Source: Turbatrix aceti (taxonomy: Eukaryota > Nematoda > Chromadorea > Rhabditida > Panagrolaimidae). From it: DNA of 64,000 nucleotides. Below the pieces are notes generated by a model. The model worked only from the letters and a program-made list of their open reading frames with translations, was not told the DNA's origin and searched no databases. The translations under genes were made by a program, and so were the position numbers. Positions 22,168-33,507 of the stretch are shown here, piece by piece (the stretch's first letter is position 1; each line of letters begins with the position of its first letter). Location of the stretch: NCBI GenBank assembly GCA_963969345.1, contig OZ017767.1:4864739-4928738 (forward strand). Direction: 5' to 3'.

Positions 22168-24840
22168 ATGGCTAATCCGGACGAATATTCCGTGATGTGA
22201 GTTTTTTTGTGTCGTTGCCTTGGTAATGGAGGCTGTGCTTTTTTTTCAGAGAAGAGTCCACTTTTACTGATTCTGCCGCCAATCGCGCTTTGGCGCCATG
22301 TAGGTTTTTTAAACTTGATTTTTTAAAATAAAAATATTTTTTTGCAGTACGAAACCAGGTGACAGATGCCGCTGAGCTGGAGGAAGCCAGGCAGGGTAGC
22401 CTCGAATTGGAGGTCCTCGCCCTGCGTCGGCAGCTGCCCCGACTCCTGGACGCAGAAGGCAAAGACATAACCGGCCTTCTGCTGCTTGTCTACGAGGAGC
22501 TGGACAGAAAATCAAAGCGCATCGAACAGCTCGAGGTGGAACTCGATGAGGAGCACCGGGGCCGGGGTCTACTCAGACAGCGACTCGTCGAATCCGAACG
22601 CACCCGCGCCGAAGAGGGCGCTCGCCACAACGCCGACCTCGCCCAGCTGCAGGAGTACATAACCAAGCAGGAAGGCGAACGCGCAGCCCAGCTCTATGAG
22701 GCGTCGATGGCTGATATACAGGAAGAGTGCCTCGAGCACATCCAGGACGTCGAAGCCGAAAACAGGCAAATGATGACGGATCTCGCCAACGCTGCTGCCG
22801 AGAAGGAGAGACTCATCGCGGATCACGAAGCGAAGGTCAGGGTGCTGCTGGCTGACAACAGAGATCTCTCCGCTCGGCTCGCTCGCACGGAAGAACTCGT
22901 CGGGCATCTCCAGAACGCGGCTGCAGTAGCATCCTCCGTGCCGGCGCCGAGTCCGCCTGCTTCCGGCGAAAACACGCCAACTCGTCGCTCGACCCCCGAT
23001 GAGCTGCTTTCGGAGCTTTATCGCGTCCTGGACCGTCTGGACGCCAACTGGCGGAAACGCGAATCCTTGAACAACGCTTTGACCGACCTTATTGGCTCTA
23101 CCGGGGATCGTGGAAGCTCGGAAGCCATCAATTACCTCGGAGACGTGAGTTTTTTCTTGCAAGCTGCATTCGAGCATATTTTTTTGCTTCTTTTTTTTAA
23201 GATGTCAGCGAAGCGAGCTGAGATGACCCGGCAACTCGCAGAATTGGCCATGTCGCCGGAGCCCGAAGTGAGTCCCGCCACGATCGCGATTCTGATGGGC
23301 GACATCGTGCAGGCTTTCGACGCGATACAGGACGTGACGGGTGTTCTCGAAAAAGTTTTGCTCGACGAATCCGATTCTGCTGAAGGAAAATATGGTCGCC
23401 TGATCGAGGATATCAAGTCGTTCAACGTTTTCATGCGATCCAAGTTTGACAGAATCACGGACGTCATCGGTGGCGGCACCAGTCTTCCTCTCGAACAGAC
23501 GCAGCCTCCTCCCAGTACCTACCTGGACGCCGTCGAACAAGCGGCGCAGATGGACACCCTCAAAGAGGCGTTGAGGGATGAAATCTCCCGGAAGGAGAAT
23601 CTGGTCAGGAACTACGAAGACAACATTGCTTTTCTCCAGCGCCGTTGTTCCGAGTTCAGCAATCAGATCACGTCGATGACCGTCGACGCGCAGAACGTGA
23701 AAGCCGAGCACGGCAGAATGCTCAAGGAACACGCCGAAAGGTGCGCTCAGGTGCAGGGCGACCTCCAGCTCGCCAGGGATGAGCTGGCGACTCGCGAGGC
23801 GGAAGTGCTCCAGCTCAGGGAGAGGCTGGCGCAGGTCGAGAAGCAAGCCAGGGAGCCTTGGCAGTCCAACGCCGAGCTGAGGGACGAGAATGGACACCAG
23901 TCCCAGTTCGATGCTCACATTCGATCACTCAACGAACGCTGCGAAGGGATGAGCCGCGAGGTGGGTTGCCTGGATCGTGTTCACATGAATTTCATGACCT
24001 AAGGGTTTTCAGCTGAAAATGAAGGAAGAAGAACACGAAGCGCTGCAAGCAGAGCTCCAAGATGCCTGCAAAACCGCCGAAGAATACCAACGCAAGAGTC
24101 TTACGATTGAACTGATGCGACAGCAGACAACGCAGTACTGCGTGGCCTACAAGGAGTACATCGAGCAGATTGCCACTCGACTTCTCGATCCGTGAGTTGT
24201 ACTGGGCCGTGTCTTCTTTGCACGATATCGGCTTTTTCAGAGCAGCGGACCCCCTCCATCGACCCGAGTTGATACCCGTCGCGATCCACGACTGCATCAT
24301 GGACTTTGTCAACCGAGACTGGCCCCGGTGCCTTGCCCAACTCAGTGGGACGAGCTCTGTTCTCGGAAGCTTTTCAGCACGATCCGATTTTTCTGCCCCC
24401 ATCGACGAAAACGAGAAGCATAAAGGTTTGTTCTTGGGTGGACTGACTTCAGTAATTACCTTTTTTAACCTTTTTTCAGCCATCAAATCAATCAAAGACG
24501 TGATAGATCGACTCCGCATGGCCGAAACTGACATCAATCACACCGTTCAGTTGCTCAAGAAGCTCCAGCAGAAGGTATGTGTTCTTCCGGATCGTTCACC
24601 TGATTTTATACACGGTTTTTCTTCCAGACAGAAGACGTCAATATCACCAGCCTCATCAACAGCTGTCGAAGAGCGCGTAACAGCGTTCATCAGCTCCTAA
24701 AATGCTTCCTGGAACGGAAAGAAGCCGTGGTGAACGCGGATAACCTGTCTTCTGTAATGCAGGGACTGACCAAGATCTACGACTTCCTCAACCACAGCAA
24801 GGCGAGCGGCTTTCAGTCGGCGAACGTCTCGTGGCAATGA
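22168..24840 (+). CDS. Long coiled-coil protein, family not recognised
   Basis: Eight exons join in consistent phase to give 768 residues: 22168-22196, 22250-22299, 22348-23144, 23202-23960, 24013-24191, 24241-24425, 24480-24574 and 24628-24840. The first two exons are only 29 and 50 nt. Residues ~30-190 and ~370-600 are heptad-rich coiled coil (for example ELDRKSKRIEQLEVELDEEHR and LQLARDELATREAEVLQLRER). They are separated by a Pro/Ser linker (SSVPAPSPPASGENTPTRRS). The C-terminal ~200 residues are helical but less charged, with DPLHRPELIPVAIHDCI and LINSCRRARNSVHQLLKC. This suggests a cytoskeletal, centrosomal or trafficking scaffold, which is inference only. There is no motor, kinase or membrane segment. 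An AATAAA lies near 24904. Splice junctions are all TTTCAG/TGCAG/CCAG acceptors except TTTTTTAAG before exon 4. Confidence 0.8.
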
Positions 24841-27418
24841 TGCTCTTGCCCGCGGTCGCGGTATTTTCTGTGCTTACCTTCCTTCCTTCCTTCTGTGCTT
24901 GAGAATAAATGCATGAAAGATGAACCAAACTGGACATCGGGGGAAGGAAATGTCGCGTTGTCGAGCCGAGCAACCAGACAAGCCCTAGTTTGTTTGTTTT
25001 CGCTGTCGAAAAAAATGACCCGTTTGAGTCGGTCGCCTCAGCTCATTACTCGAGGCTCGTGTAAAACAAAAGAGCTTGCTTCAGGGAGGACTCCTTTTAG
25101 GGAGAGGCGACCACGACCGCGATTTCCTCATGATGACGTTGTTTTTTTGTCGAGTTGAGGCGGATTACCGAGACAGACCGGATTTCCCGGGTCGGTGCTG
25201 ATTCAGACGCTCAAGTGCTGACTGAGTGATGTGAGCAGTCTTCCTTCCTTCTGCGGAATGAATGTCAACACGATGTGTGATTTTTTAAAACATCTTGACG
25301 GGGATCTGGCGTGGGGCCCATGTATCGACGAAGAGGAACGAACAAACAAACACGTGCAATGTTCTGAGATGACAAAAAAGGAAATTACGGTGGCGATTAT
25401 ACCTTTGTTTATGGTTTTCAGTGGTCAGTTCTGTCAAGGGACCATGTGATTCTGATTTCGTGCAAAAGGTGCAATTTTTGTAGACAATGTACATTTATTT
25501 ATTCAATGACGTAAGCAAAAACAGGTGTACGAAAAGTTGTACTTGCATGGCAGCAGACAAATAAGTACATGCATACAACAACTGAAAATTACAAGAAACT
25601 GTACTTTACTGCAAAACAGGCGCTGTTGGCTGCTCTAATCGTCAAAGTTTGGGTCGTGTTATTGGTTTTCGTGTTTTCAGGCGATGAAACGTGTCTTTGC
25701 AAAAAAACAACTGACTTTGCCTGAGGTGTCACGTCTGAAGCCAGTCGGAGGTAATTTGAGTCCACCTCGCAATTTCTCGTTCTCACGTCTTCCTTTGTCG
25801 TCACTCTACTCGATCTGCTCGACTTCGATACCCTTTTCTTGCCACAAAATATTATAGATATATTTTCGATTCAGTCATACCGAATTTTAGTTTCGCCACC
25901 AAAAATAACCCCTTTACAGTGTCTAAAGCATCTCCAGAATGTCGTAATTCTCTGCGTGCTTTTTTGTTACTTTTTTTGAGCACCCTGATTACCCGTTGTT
26001 TGACAAAGGGTCCACACTGTGACCACTCAAAGGTACATAGACATTCCAGTACCAACGTAGGATGTCGTAATTGTCTGTGTTCCGGAGCGGGAGACCAGAG
26101 AAAAACCAGCTCAACGACATGCTACCATATCTCCCCTTCGCACTTTTTGGGTGCTGAGTCACCGTACCCGGTAGCATTATTTGGGAGGCAAATATGAACC
26201 TAAAGGTTTGGGTTTCAGATCGAAATCGCCTTTTGAGGGAGTTACGTAAGAAAAAGCATTCATCTCATTTGCGGAAGCGGAAACTGTGCACTCTGCAGCG
26301 TCTGCAGAAACTTGTTTTGAGTGCACTGTCATTCGAGATGGGGTTGCGCGGATATGAAAGGAAGAAGGAAATTAAAAGACAAACTTCAAAAATTCATAAA
26401 AGGATTATCCGGTTGAAGTGGTGATTAAGCCGAGTGAAAAAAATAAAGATGAAGCGCAAGATTGTCCTGGATCGAACTGCCTGCATTTGGAATGTTGTTT
26501 TCATTGGCTCTTTAAACTTTATCAGAAAGTGAAACATTGGTCGCAACATTGGTCCGGTGTACCTGGTGTGATCACAATTTTGTTGCGCTTCAATTCGCAG
26601 TCCACTGATACCAAAAAATTTATCGGAGTGGTGGATCCATTGCAAGGCAAAAAATGCACAATTAATCCTGCTTGCAAGACGAAATAATCGGCCGAAATGG
26701 AATCTTACGGCCGGCTAATGTCCGTTAATCGGCCGAAGAACAATTCGCATGACTAATCGCGGTGTCCTCTCGCTAACCATCCACGGTGTCGGGAGATTTT
26801 TTTGTTTTCCGGTCAAGGAAAGAGGGTTCAATACGCGACCGTATCAACAGAAAGCGAAAGGAGAAGACAAAAACCGGCTTCCCTTTACAATCTTGTCGGG
26901 GAAGCGGCGGTGGCGGGATTTACCTGGGGTGGGAGAGTTTCTGTTATGCACAGCGAGGCCCTGGGGGAGATGCTTGACCGACCGCGTATACGCGGCGCAA
27001 GTCACATCCCCCCGCCCAACGCCGGTCATCAAGTGGGCCTGACCGGCCGACTGGAGGACCCGGTACTTGAAGACGCGTCTCGTCTCGTGCGTTCCCCCCA
27101 TCTCGTCTGTGTAGCTGGTACGATCCGATTGAGGAATTGTGTCTCAAGAGAGGGGATCTAGGAATGAAAAAATGCTGTAGAATGTCTATATCGGCTTAGG
27201 CTAGCATTGATCAGGGGTCCAGAGGCGGGGAGTCGCGGCCGACTTTCATGGGTATATAGCCGACGCTCCCGACATTCTGATTACTTATTTTCCGACAAGT
27301 CATCTTAACACACGCTGCTTCCTCGTTTCGTTTAACTCTCGCTCTCGCTTGATCGTGCATTTTATTTTTTTCAACAAAAATTATTCTGTTTGATCCGCCG
27401 TTGTAGACTTCTTCCGAG
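24841..27418. other. Intergenic region, no recognised gene
   Basis: A 2.6-kb stretch with no conserved frame. It has repeated CGGCCGAA/CGGCCGG words at 26688-26745. A TATATA box for the next gene lies at 27253. Open frames near 26194-26690 have Lys/Arg-rich composition but no recognisable transposase motif. Confidence 0.45.
27253..27258 (+). promoter_or_regulatory. TATA box of the long Asn/Cys repeat gene
   Basis: GGTATATAGC lies 161 bp upstream of the ATG at 27419. The same arrangement precedes the other two Cys-rich genes, suggesting strong, tissue-restricted transcription. The region between may include a 5'UTR intron ending CGTTGTAG near 27409. Confidence 0.55.
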
Positions 27419-29171
27419 ATGATGCGCACTAGCGGCCTCTCAGCTTTGGCTGTTCTTTGCCTTGCCGTGGCGACTGCGAACGCACAGTTCTTTGACAACT
27501 GGGGCTGTGGTTGCTCTTCCTGTCCCTGTCCATCGAGCAACAATCAACCTATCATTCTGGTCGCCCAGGATCCCTCTTCCAACTGCGGCTGCCGACAGTG
27601 CCCCTGCCCTACTTCGTGCGGATGCTCTTCCTGCCCATGCGGTAACAACAACAACGGAGGCCAGATTATCGTCCTCCAGGACTCCAACAACAACTGCGGA
27701 TGCCAGCAGTGCCCTTGCCCGACGTCGTGCGGCTGCAGCTCGTGCCCCTGTGGCAGCAGCAACAGCGGAGGTCAGATCATCGTCCTTCAAGATTCTAACA
27801 ACAACTGCGGCTGCCAGCAGTGTCCCTGCCCCACGTCTTGCGGATGTTCGTCGTGTCCTTGCGGAAGCAGCAACAGCGGAGGCCAGATTATCGTTCTCCA
27901 AGACTCCAGCAGCAACTGTGGATGCCAAACGTGCCCGTGCCAGACGTCATGCGGCTGCTCCACCTGCCCATGCCAAACTTCGTGCGGATGCAACACCTGC
28001 CCTTGCGGTAACAACAACAACGGCGGTCAAATTATCGTCCTCCAGGACTCCAACAACAACTGCGGATGCCAGCAGTGCCCCTGCCCGACGTCGTGCGGCT
28101 GCAGCCAATGCCCATGCGGAAGCAGCAACAGCGGAGGTCAGATAATCGTTCTTCAGGATTCGAACAACAACTGCGGATGCCAACAATGCCCCTGCCCCAC
28201 GTCTTGCGGATGCTCATCTTGCCCCTGTGGCAGCAGCAACAGCGGTAGCCAGATCATCGTCCTCCAGGACTCGAACAACAACTGCGGATGCCAGCAGTGC
28301 CCCTGCCCTACTTCGTGTGGCTGCAGCCAGTGCCCATGCGGAAGCAGCAACAACGGCGGTCAGATCATCGTCCTCCAAGATTCCAGCAGCAACTGCGGAT
28401 GCCAAACGTGCCCTTGCCAGACGTCGTGCGGCTGCTCTACCTGCCCCTGCCAGACGTCGTGCGGATGCAACACCTGCCCTTGTGGAAACAACAACAACGG
28501 TGGCCAGATTATTGTTCTCCAAGATGCCAACAATAACTGCGGCTGCAATCAGTGCCCCTGCCCCACGTCTTGCGGATGCTCTTCATGCCCTTGCGGTAAC
28601 AGCAACAGCGGTGGTCAAATCATCGTCCTCCAGGACTCTAACAACAACTGCGGATGCCAGCAATGCCCCTGCCCTACCTCCTGTGGATGCTCATCGTGCC
28701 CCTGCGGCAGCAGCAACAGCGGTAGCCAGATCATTGTCCTCCAGGACTCGAACAACAACTGTGGCTGCAATCAGTGCCCCTGCCCTACATCGTGTGGCTG
28801 CAGCCAATGCCCATGCGGAAGCAGCAACAGCGGAGGCCAGATTATCGTTCTCCAGGATTCGAACAACAACTGCGGATGCCAGCAATGTCCGTGCCCCACA
28901 TCTTGCGGCTGCTCGTCTTGCCCCTGTGGAAGCAGCAACAGCGGAGGTCAAATCATCGTCCTCCAAGACGCCAACAACAACTGTGGCTGCCAGCAGTGCC
29001 CCTGCCCGACGTCGTGCGGCTGCAGCTCGTGCCCCTGCGGCAACAACAACAACAACCAGATCCTGATTGTGCCAAGCAGCTCAAGCGGATGCGGATGCAG
29101 CAGTAAGTCACACTTTGCATAAGTAAGACATTAATCTGATCCACCGCCTTTTTTCAGCCTGTGGATGCTAA
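27419..29171 (+). CDS. Secreted Asn/Cys-rich tandem-repeat protein
   Basis: Exon 1 (27419-29102) and a tiny exon 2 (29158-29171) encode about 565 residues. The signal peptide is residues 1-22 (MMRTSGLSALAVLCLAVATA...). The mature protein is a degenerate first unit followed by 12 repeats that each open with QIIVLQD (with S or A next). Ten are 37 residues. Two (the 3rd and 7th) are about 48 residues, with an extra CQTSCGC block. Each 37-residue unit has 8 Cys in CGCxxCPC pairs, then an Asn/Ser/Gly linker. The last exon adds CGC so the protein ends in a Cys pair, which reading through the donor would destroy. It is likely cross-linked extracellular material (cuticle, eggshell, glue) or a metal binder. 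The family is not recognised. The repeat linker is shared with the gene at 31119. Confidence 0.88.
27660..29060 (+). repeat. Coding tandem repeat, 111-bp unit (12 copies)
   Basis: The 37-codon unit is repeated head-to-tail with two 144-bp long variants in the third and seventh positions. Differences are mainly at third codon positions and in CAG/AAC/AGC choices, so the amino-acid pattern is better kept than the DNA. Antisense and frame-shifted readings give long artefactual Ala-rich frames. Confidence 0.9.
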
Positions 29172-31057
29172 GCTCAACCCTGGCACCCAGCGCCGCCCCA
29201 GCCATCCTGCCTTCGCCCCCGTGCTTCCACTCATTATCACAAAGCTCTAACTGCCGAAATCAGAAGTCTATCGCCTTCCCCCTCAGACAGATTTATTGAT
29301 GCCCTCCTCGATCGATTGTTCTTGCTAATTTTATAATTTATCGCACCTGGTTTCCTCCATCCGGCCCTTGTCTGTACGTAGCAAAGTTCAACGCAGTGTG
29401 ACGCGGTGTGGTACTTCGTCAAGGAACCGTGCCTGCGTTTTTGTAGTGGATGAACTCCTGTCCGAGTCAGTTGAATAAAATATATGAAAAAAACTCGTCT
29501 TTTTGGAATTTCCATGAAGTGGCCTCCTCGCAGCGAGCGCTCCGGATGATAGCCCCATGAGGCGGTCGAAAACAGAAACATCAAGCACCCGTACCTATCC
29601 AGCCGGTCATCTTGTGCTTAATGAACAAAACACCGGTTTTTGACCGGCTTCATGTAGAAGACGAGTAATTCCCTCAAGTATGCGAGTAGCAAGCTAGCTA
29701 GCTAACAAACGAGCGAGCGAGTGCATGACCGGTGAATCTGCTCAAGTGAGGAAGAGAGAGAGGCCTTACCGTTTCAAAGACGAAGTGCATTGTGACCAAA
29801 AAGACGGACCATCGAAGCAGTCAACACACACTCATTAGCAGGATCAGCAGGATAGACCGGAGATCAAGCAACGGAAGTCTACAAACAACATGGACCATGA
29901 AATTCAGCAAATGTCGTTTCAACACTTACACCGTTACTGTTGTCTTCAAACACCATCCATGTAGCGTAAGAACAAATAAAAGTTCTGCAAATATGTATGT
30001 ATCACGAATTAGCCTGGAGAGCAGTGATGTCAGCAGAAAGTAGCCGGCTTCCCTTAATTTGCCCTTGTTGCTGCAAAAATCTGAAGCAAACACAGCTGAA
30101 GCAGGTTATGTGTGTGCAATGGCTGAAAATCAAAAGCATAGACTACATAAACTATTGACTGTATGGATTCTGGCCGTTGACCGAAAAAAAAAGAAAAAAA
30201 ACATACCTGCAATGAAAAAATGTGTGTTTGCAAACACTCGTGGGTCAAAACATTGCTCGTATACATACATCTTCCAAGTCTCGCGAGAGGACACCTTTGA
30301 CCCCGCTGGGCCCTGACCTGACCCTTATGTTAAAACAGAGGGCGAATCGCAATTTGCAGCAACAAGGGCCAGGTCCGGGTAGATGTTAAGAAATCATGTT
30401 GCACGAGAACGAAAAAATAGTCAGAAGCCATGCAGGATTTGTAGTTGTACGGAAAACAAAACATCTTCTGTTTTGAACAAATTTAAATATTTAAAAACCA
30501 AATTTCTCTTCTGGCCTTTTGGAAAATTTGATGGCCAAGCTGCCCGCAGAAGGCGCGCTGCTCAAGACCAGGTCGATCTCATGAATGCTGGCAAACAAGT
30601 CCGTTGTGCAAAGAAGCTGCTAAGCTTGTTGTTGTTGTACTACTTCGCAAGTGCAGAATCGTGTTTTCGGACTATCATAAATTCCGTACAGGATTGCCTT
30701 GATCTCTGGAGAGGACGAAAAACATGATTTGAATACGGAAGGAAGAGATGCGTCCATTGTTCGAGATCTTTGCGAATCGCATCCTGGGTCTAGGTGCTAG
30801 AATTAACGCTAGGTTACATCGTAGCCCAAAACCGGAATCTTGTGTTCCCGCAACTCGTAAAACATTTTTTTATGAAATCTTTTGAGAGCAAATCAGCGCT
30901 GACAAACACGAGGCAAGAAAAGAGGGTGGGAGGGTGCGGACAATGGGTACTTTGGAAATTAGGTATAAAAGCGCGAAAAAGTTAAAGTCCCGACCACAAG
31001 GCAATTAGGCCCCTCGCTTGGTTCATTCCCATCTACGCTCCATCGTTTGTCCCGAAG
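29172..31057. other. Intergenic region between Cys-rich genes
   Basis: AATAAA near 29474 fits the end of the upstream transcript. There are short GCTAGCTA and GAGCGAGC repeats at 29690-29722. No conserved frame was seen. A TATAAAA box at 30964 belongs to the next gene. Confidence 0.5.
30964..30970 (+). promoter_or_regulatory. TATA box of the short Asn/Cys-rich gene
   Basis: GGTATAAAAGCG lies about 90 bp before a 51-nt 5'UTR intron (31058-31108, GTAAGT...CTTCCAG). The ATG follows 10 bp later at 31119. Confidence 0.65.
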
Positions 31058-31118
31058 GTAAGTCCTGCCGATCAGCGTCGCCACCAACCTCCGGGTTTCC
31101 TCTTCCAGAAATCCTACC

Positions 31119-31772
31119 ATGGTGTCGAAGATCAGCATCGCGTGCCTCCTGGTTGCCCTCCTCGCAGGAGGCTCCCGAGCCCAGCTCTTCTTCCCTGGCC
31201 TTAACTTCGGCGACGGCGCCCTGACCACCCGACAGTGTGGATGTGGCTGTAGCTCGTGTTGTAGCAACAACAACAACTGCGGTGGCAGCGCCATCATCCT
31301 CCAGCCCTGCAGCAGCGGATGCAGCAGCGGCTGCAACTCGTGCTGCCAGCAGTCCTGTGGATGCGGATGCAACAGCAACAGCAACTGCGGCAGCGCCATC
31401 GTCCTCCAGCCGTGCAACAGCGGATGCAGCAGCGGATGCGGATGCAACTCTTGCTGCCAGCAATCCTGCTGCAACGACTGCTGCAACAGCGGAAGCCAGG
31501 TCATCGTCATTCCCGACAACAACAATAACTGTTGCTGCCAACAATCCTGCTGCCAGCAATCCTGCTGCAACCCCTGCTGCAACAACAACAACAACGGCCA
31601 GATCATCGTGATTCAGGATTCTAACAACAACAACAACTGCTGCTGCCAGCAATCGTGCTGCTGCCAACAATCGTGCTGCAACTCGTGCGGTAGCTCCTGC
31701 TGCTGTGATAACAACAACTGCGCGACTGCCTACGTCCTGACGCCTCAGTGCAACTGCTGCTCGTGCTGCTAA
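31119..31772 (+). CDS. Secreted Asn/Cys-rich protein, paralogue of the repeat gene
   Basis: A single coding exon of 217 residues, preceded by a 5'UTR intron. The signal peptide is MVSKISIACLLVALLAGGSRA. The mature chain alternates short hydrophobic strands (SAIILQPC, SAIVLQPC, QVIVIPDN, QIIVIQDS, AYVLTPQC) with poly-Asn and dense Cys blocks such as CCQQSCC and CCCQQSCC. It ends in CSCC. The strand-plus-Asn element QIIVIQDSNNN is the same as QIIVLQDSNNN in the gene at 27419, so the two are paralogues with different Cys spacing (CGC/CPC versus CC/CCC). Likely a disulfide cross-linked extracellular structural protein; metal binding is an alternative. AATAAA lies near 31963. No known family is recognised. 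Confidence 0.85.
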   Translation: MVSKISIACLLVALLAGGSRAQLFFPGLNFGDGALTTRQCGCGCSSCCSNNNNCGGSAIILQPCSSGCSSGCNSCCQQSCGCGCNSNSNCGSAIVLQPCNSGCSSGCGCNSCCQQSCCNDCCNSGSQVIVIPDNNNNCCCQQSCCQQSCCNPCCNNNNNGQIIVIQDSNNNNNCCCQQSCCCQQSCCNSCGSSCCCDNNNCATAYVLTPQCNCCSCC

Positions 31773-32782
31773 GCAGCATACCTCCAGATTCCGACCCGAC
31801 CTCGAAGCAAACGAATCGAACCTTCTTCCTTATTTCCTTCCTCTGACCGCCATGGCTAGTCCCGCAGCGATTTGTCCCCGGTCTTTCTCATCTCCGATGC
31901 CCTTGTCTGTATATTTCCTGGTGGAATACAATCGAACGTAGTAGTAGAAAGTGTAATTAAATAATAAACATGGTCAACAAGATTACTGCAGGCTTACTTA
32001 GTGTTCGAACGACGGACTTTAACTAGCTAAGTACTTGAGGTGCAACTAACAGCCTCTGATTAGCACAAGTGCTTTGGGTGTAAAAAAAACTGGTCTTACA
32101 AAAAAACCAGCACATCATGCAAAACCTCGGATACTCAGGTAAATATTTTCCACCTAGATAGGCTACGACGGAGACCGCAAATTTGATAAATCAACGGACA
32201 AGGCAAACAATCAGGTAGTAGGTCCCAAACGAGAGTTGCAGCGGCTGCCGTTCGTTCGTTTAGTTAGTGTTCCGTTTGCGCATCGAATATGAATACTTCG
32301 TAGTTAATGTGTAGTGTGGTGTGATGCAATCATCATTCTGCCCTGCAAAAGGTGCGAAGTAAGTCAACAAGTGTCAACAACGATCCAGGCTGGTCATCTT
32401 GATTCCAACGATGACAAAATGTTCGTTGTCCCCAAATAAATACTAATTTCAATGACCAAACGAATCTTCAATAATCTCAAAAACGCGTCAAGCAGTGTTT
32501 TTTGTCGAATCGCATGTTTGTTGCTCTGCGCGCATGATGAGACCCGGGAGTATGGTAACAAAGGCGTCAGCGATGACCGGTAGCCATTGCCTTTTGTCGC
32601 TGCGCAAACAAAACTTGTTGGAAGAAGAAGAGAACCATTGTTTGTTACAATTGGACATCAATTTGCGCCTATAAAAGCTGTTCGTTTAAAAACAGAGTAA
32701 CCCGATCCGATATCAAATCCAGACAGGAAACGGTTAAATTTTGATTTTCCTAAATTTACTAATGAACAAATAAATTTTTCAG
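31773..32782. other. Intergenic region with TATA promoter
   Basis: No gene was recognised. The right end holds a CTATAAAAG box at 32669 and, probably, a 5'UTR intron ending at the TTTTTCAG (32782) that touches the next ATG. Confidence 0.5.
32669..32677 (+). promoter_or_regulatory. TATA box of the Gly/Cys-rich gene
   Basis: CTATAAAAG lies 106 bp before the ATG, as in the two preceding Cys-rich genes. Confidence 0.65.
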
Positions 32783-33178
32783 ATGGCTACCAATTTAACA
32801 GCACATGTCCTGATTCTGGTCATCTGCATTGCCGTCGCCGATGCCATGTGGGGTGGCGGCGGCGGCGGATTCGGCGGCTGGGGCGGCGACTGTTGCTGCT
32901 GCCGTCCGTGCTGCAGTCGCGGAGAACGCATCATGATCGGCATCGAAGAAGGCTGCCGACGAGGCTGTTGCGGCTGTGGTTGCGGATGCGGGTGTGGCTG
33001 CGGCTGCTGTGGCGGTGGATTCGGTGGCGGCGGATTTGGAGGCGGTGGATTTGGTGGTGGTGGATTTGGTGGCGGTGGATTTGGAAGAGGCGGATTCGGC
33101 GGCGGCGAATTCGGTGGCCGAGGAGGTGGCTGTTGTTGCGGAGGAGGACGCGGTGGCTGGGGCGGCGGTGAATGGTAA
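32783..33178 (+). CDS. Secreted Gly/Cys-rich protein
   Basis: 131 residues in one exon, with the ATG directly after a TTTTTCAG acceptor. The signal peptide is residues 1-21 (ending IAVADA). The mature part starts with a Trp/Gly stretch and a CCCC block. A short charged segment follows (GERIMIGIEEGCRRG), then alternating CGCGCGC. Six or seven GGGGF repeats and a final CCC and Gly/Trp stretch complete it. Gly-Phe repeats resemble cuticle or glue proteins of several animals. The Cys blocks link it by style, not by clear homology, to the two Asn/Cys-rich neighbours. AATAAA is near 33260. An extracellular matrix role is inferred. Confidence 0.82.
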   Translation: MATNLTAHVLILVICIAVADAMWGGGGGGFGGWGGDCCCCRPCCSRGERIMIGIEEGCRRGCCGCGCGCGCGCGCCGGGFGGGGFGGGGFGGGGFGGGGFGRGGFGGGEFGGRGGGCCCGGGRGGWGGGEW

Positions 33179-33507
33179 CCGGCCTCAAATCCAAATCCTC
33201 CAGTTGATTATTAATTTTGTGGTATGTACAAATTGTAAATTACTGATTCTTGTGCGATGCAATAAAATGTTATATATTCTGGATTATTGACACTTTTTTG
33301 TTCGCGCAATGCCAAATTTTTCAGGCCTCAGAATTCAGCGCGACAAAACTAAATAAAAAAAAATGTGTAAATTACGCGCTTTCAATTTTTTTTTGTGTTC
33401 GCGCAACCAATAAATGCAAACTTTAAGGCTTCTGAATTTATTTCCTCTCAAATTGTTAAAAAGCCCGTATCCAACGGCGAACATTCAAAATCTCGATGGA
33501 ACCCGTA

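Noticed and set aside
26394..26687. Overlapping frames that could be a transposase remnant
   Set aside because: No DDE, HTH or zinc-knuckle motif and no flanking inverted repeats.
27440..29144. Long Ala-rich and Gln/Pro-rich frames overlapping the Cys-repeat gene on both strands
   Set aside because: Shadows of the 111-bp coding repeat; they lack signal peptides or splice logic of their own.
30959..31670. Long minus-strand frames over the second Cys-rich gene
   Set aside because: Repeat-driven shadows of the plus-strand coding exon.
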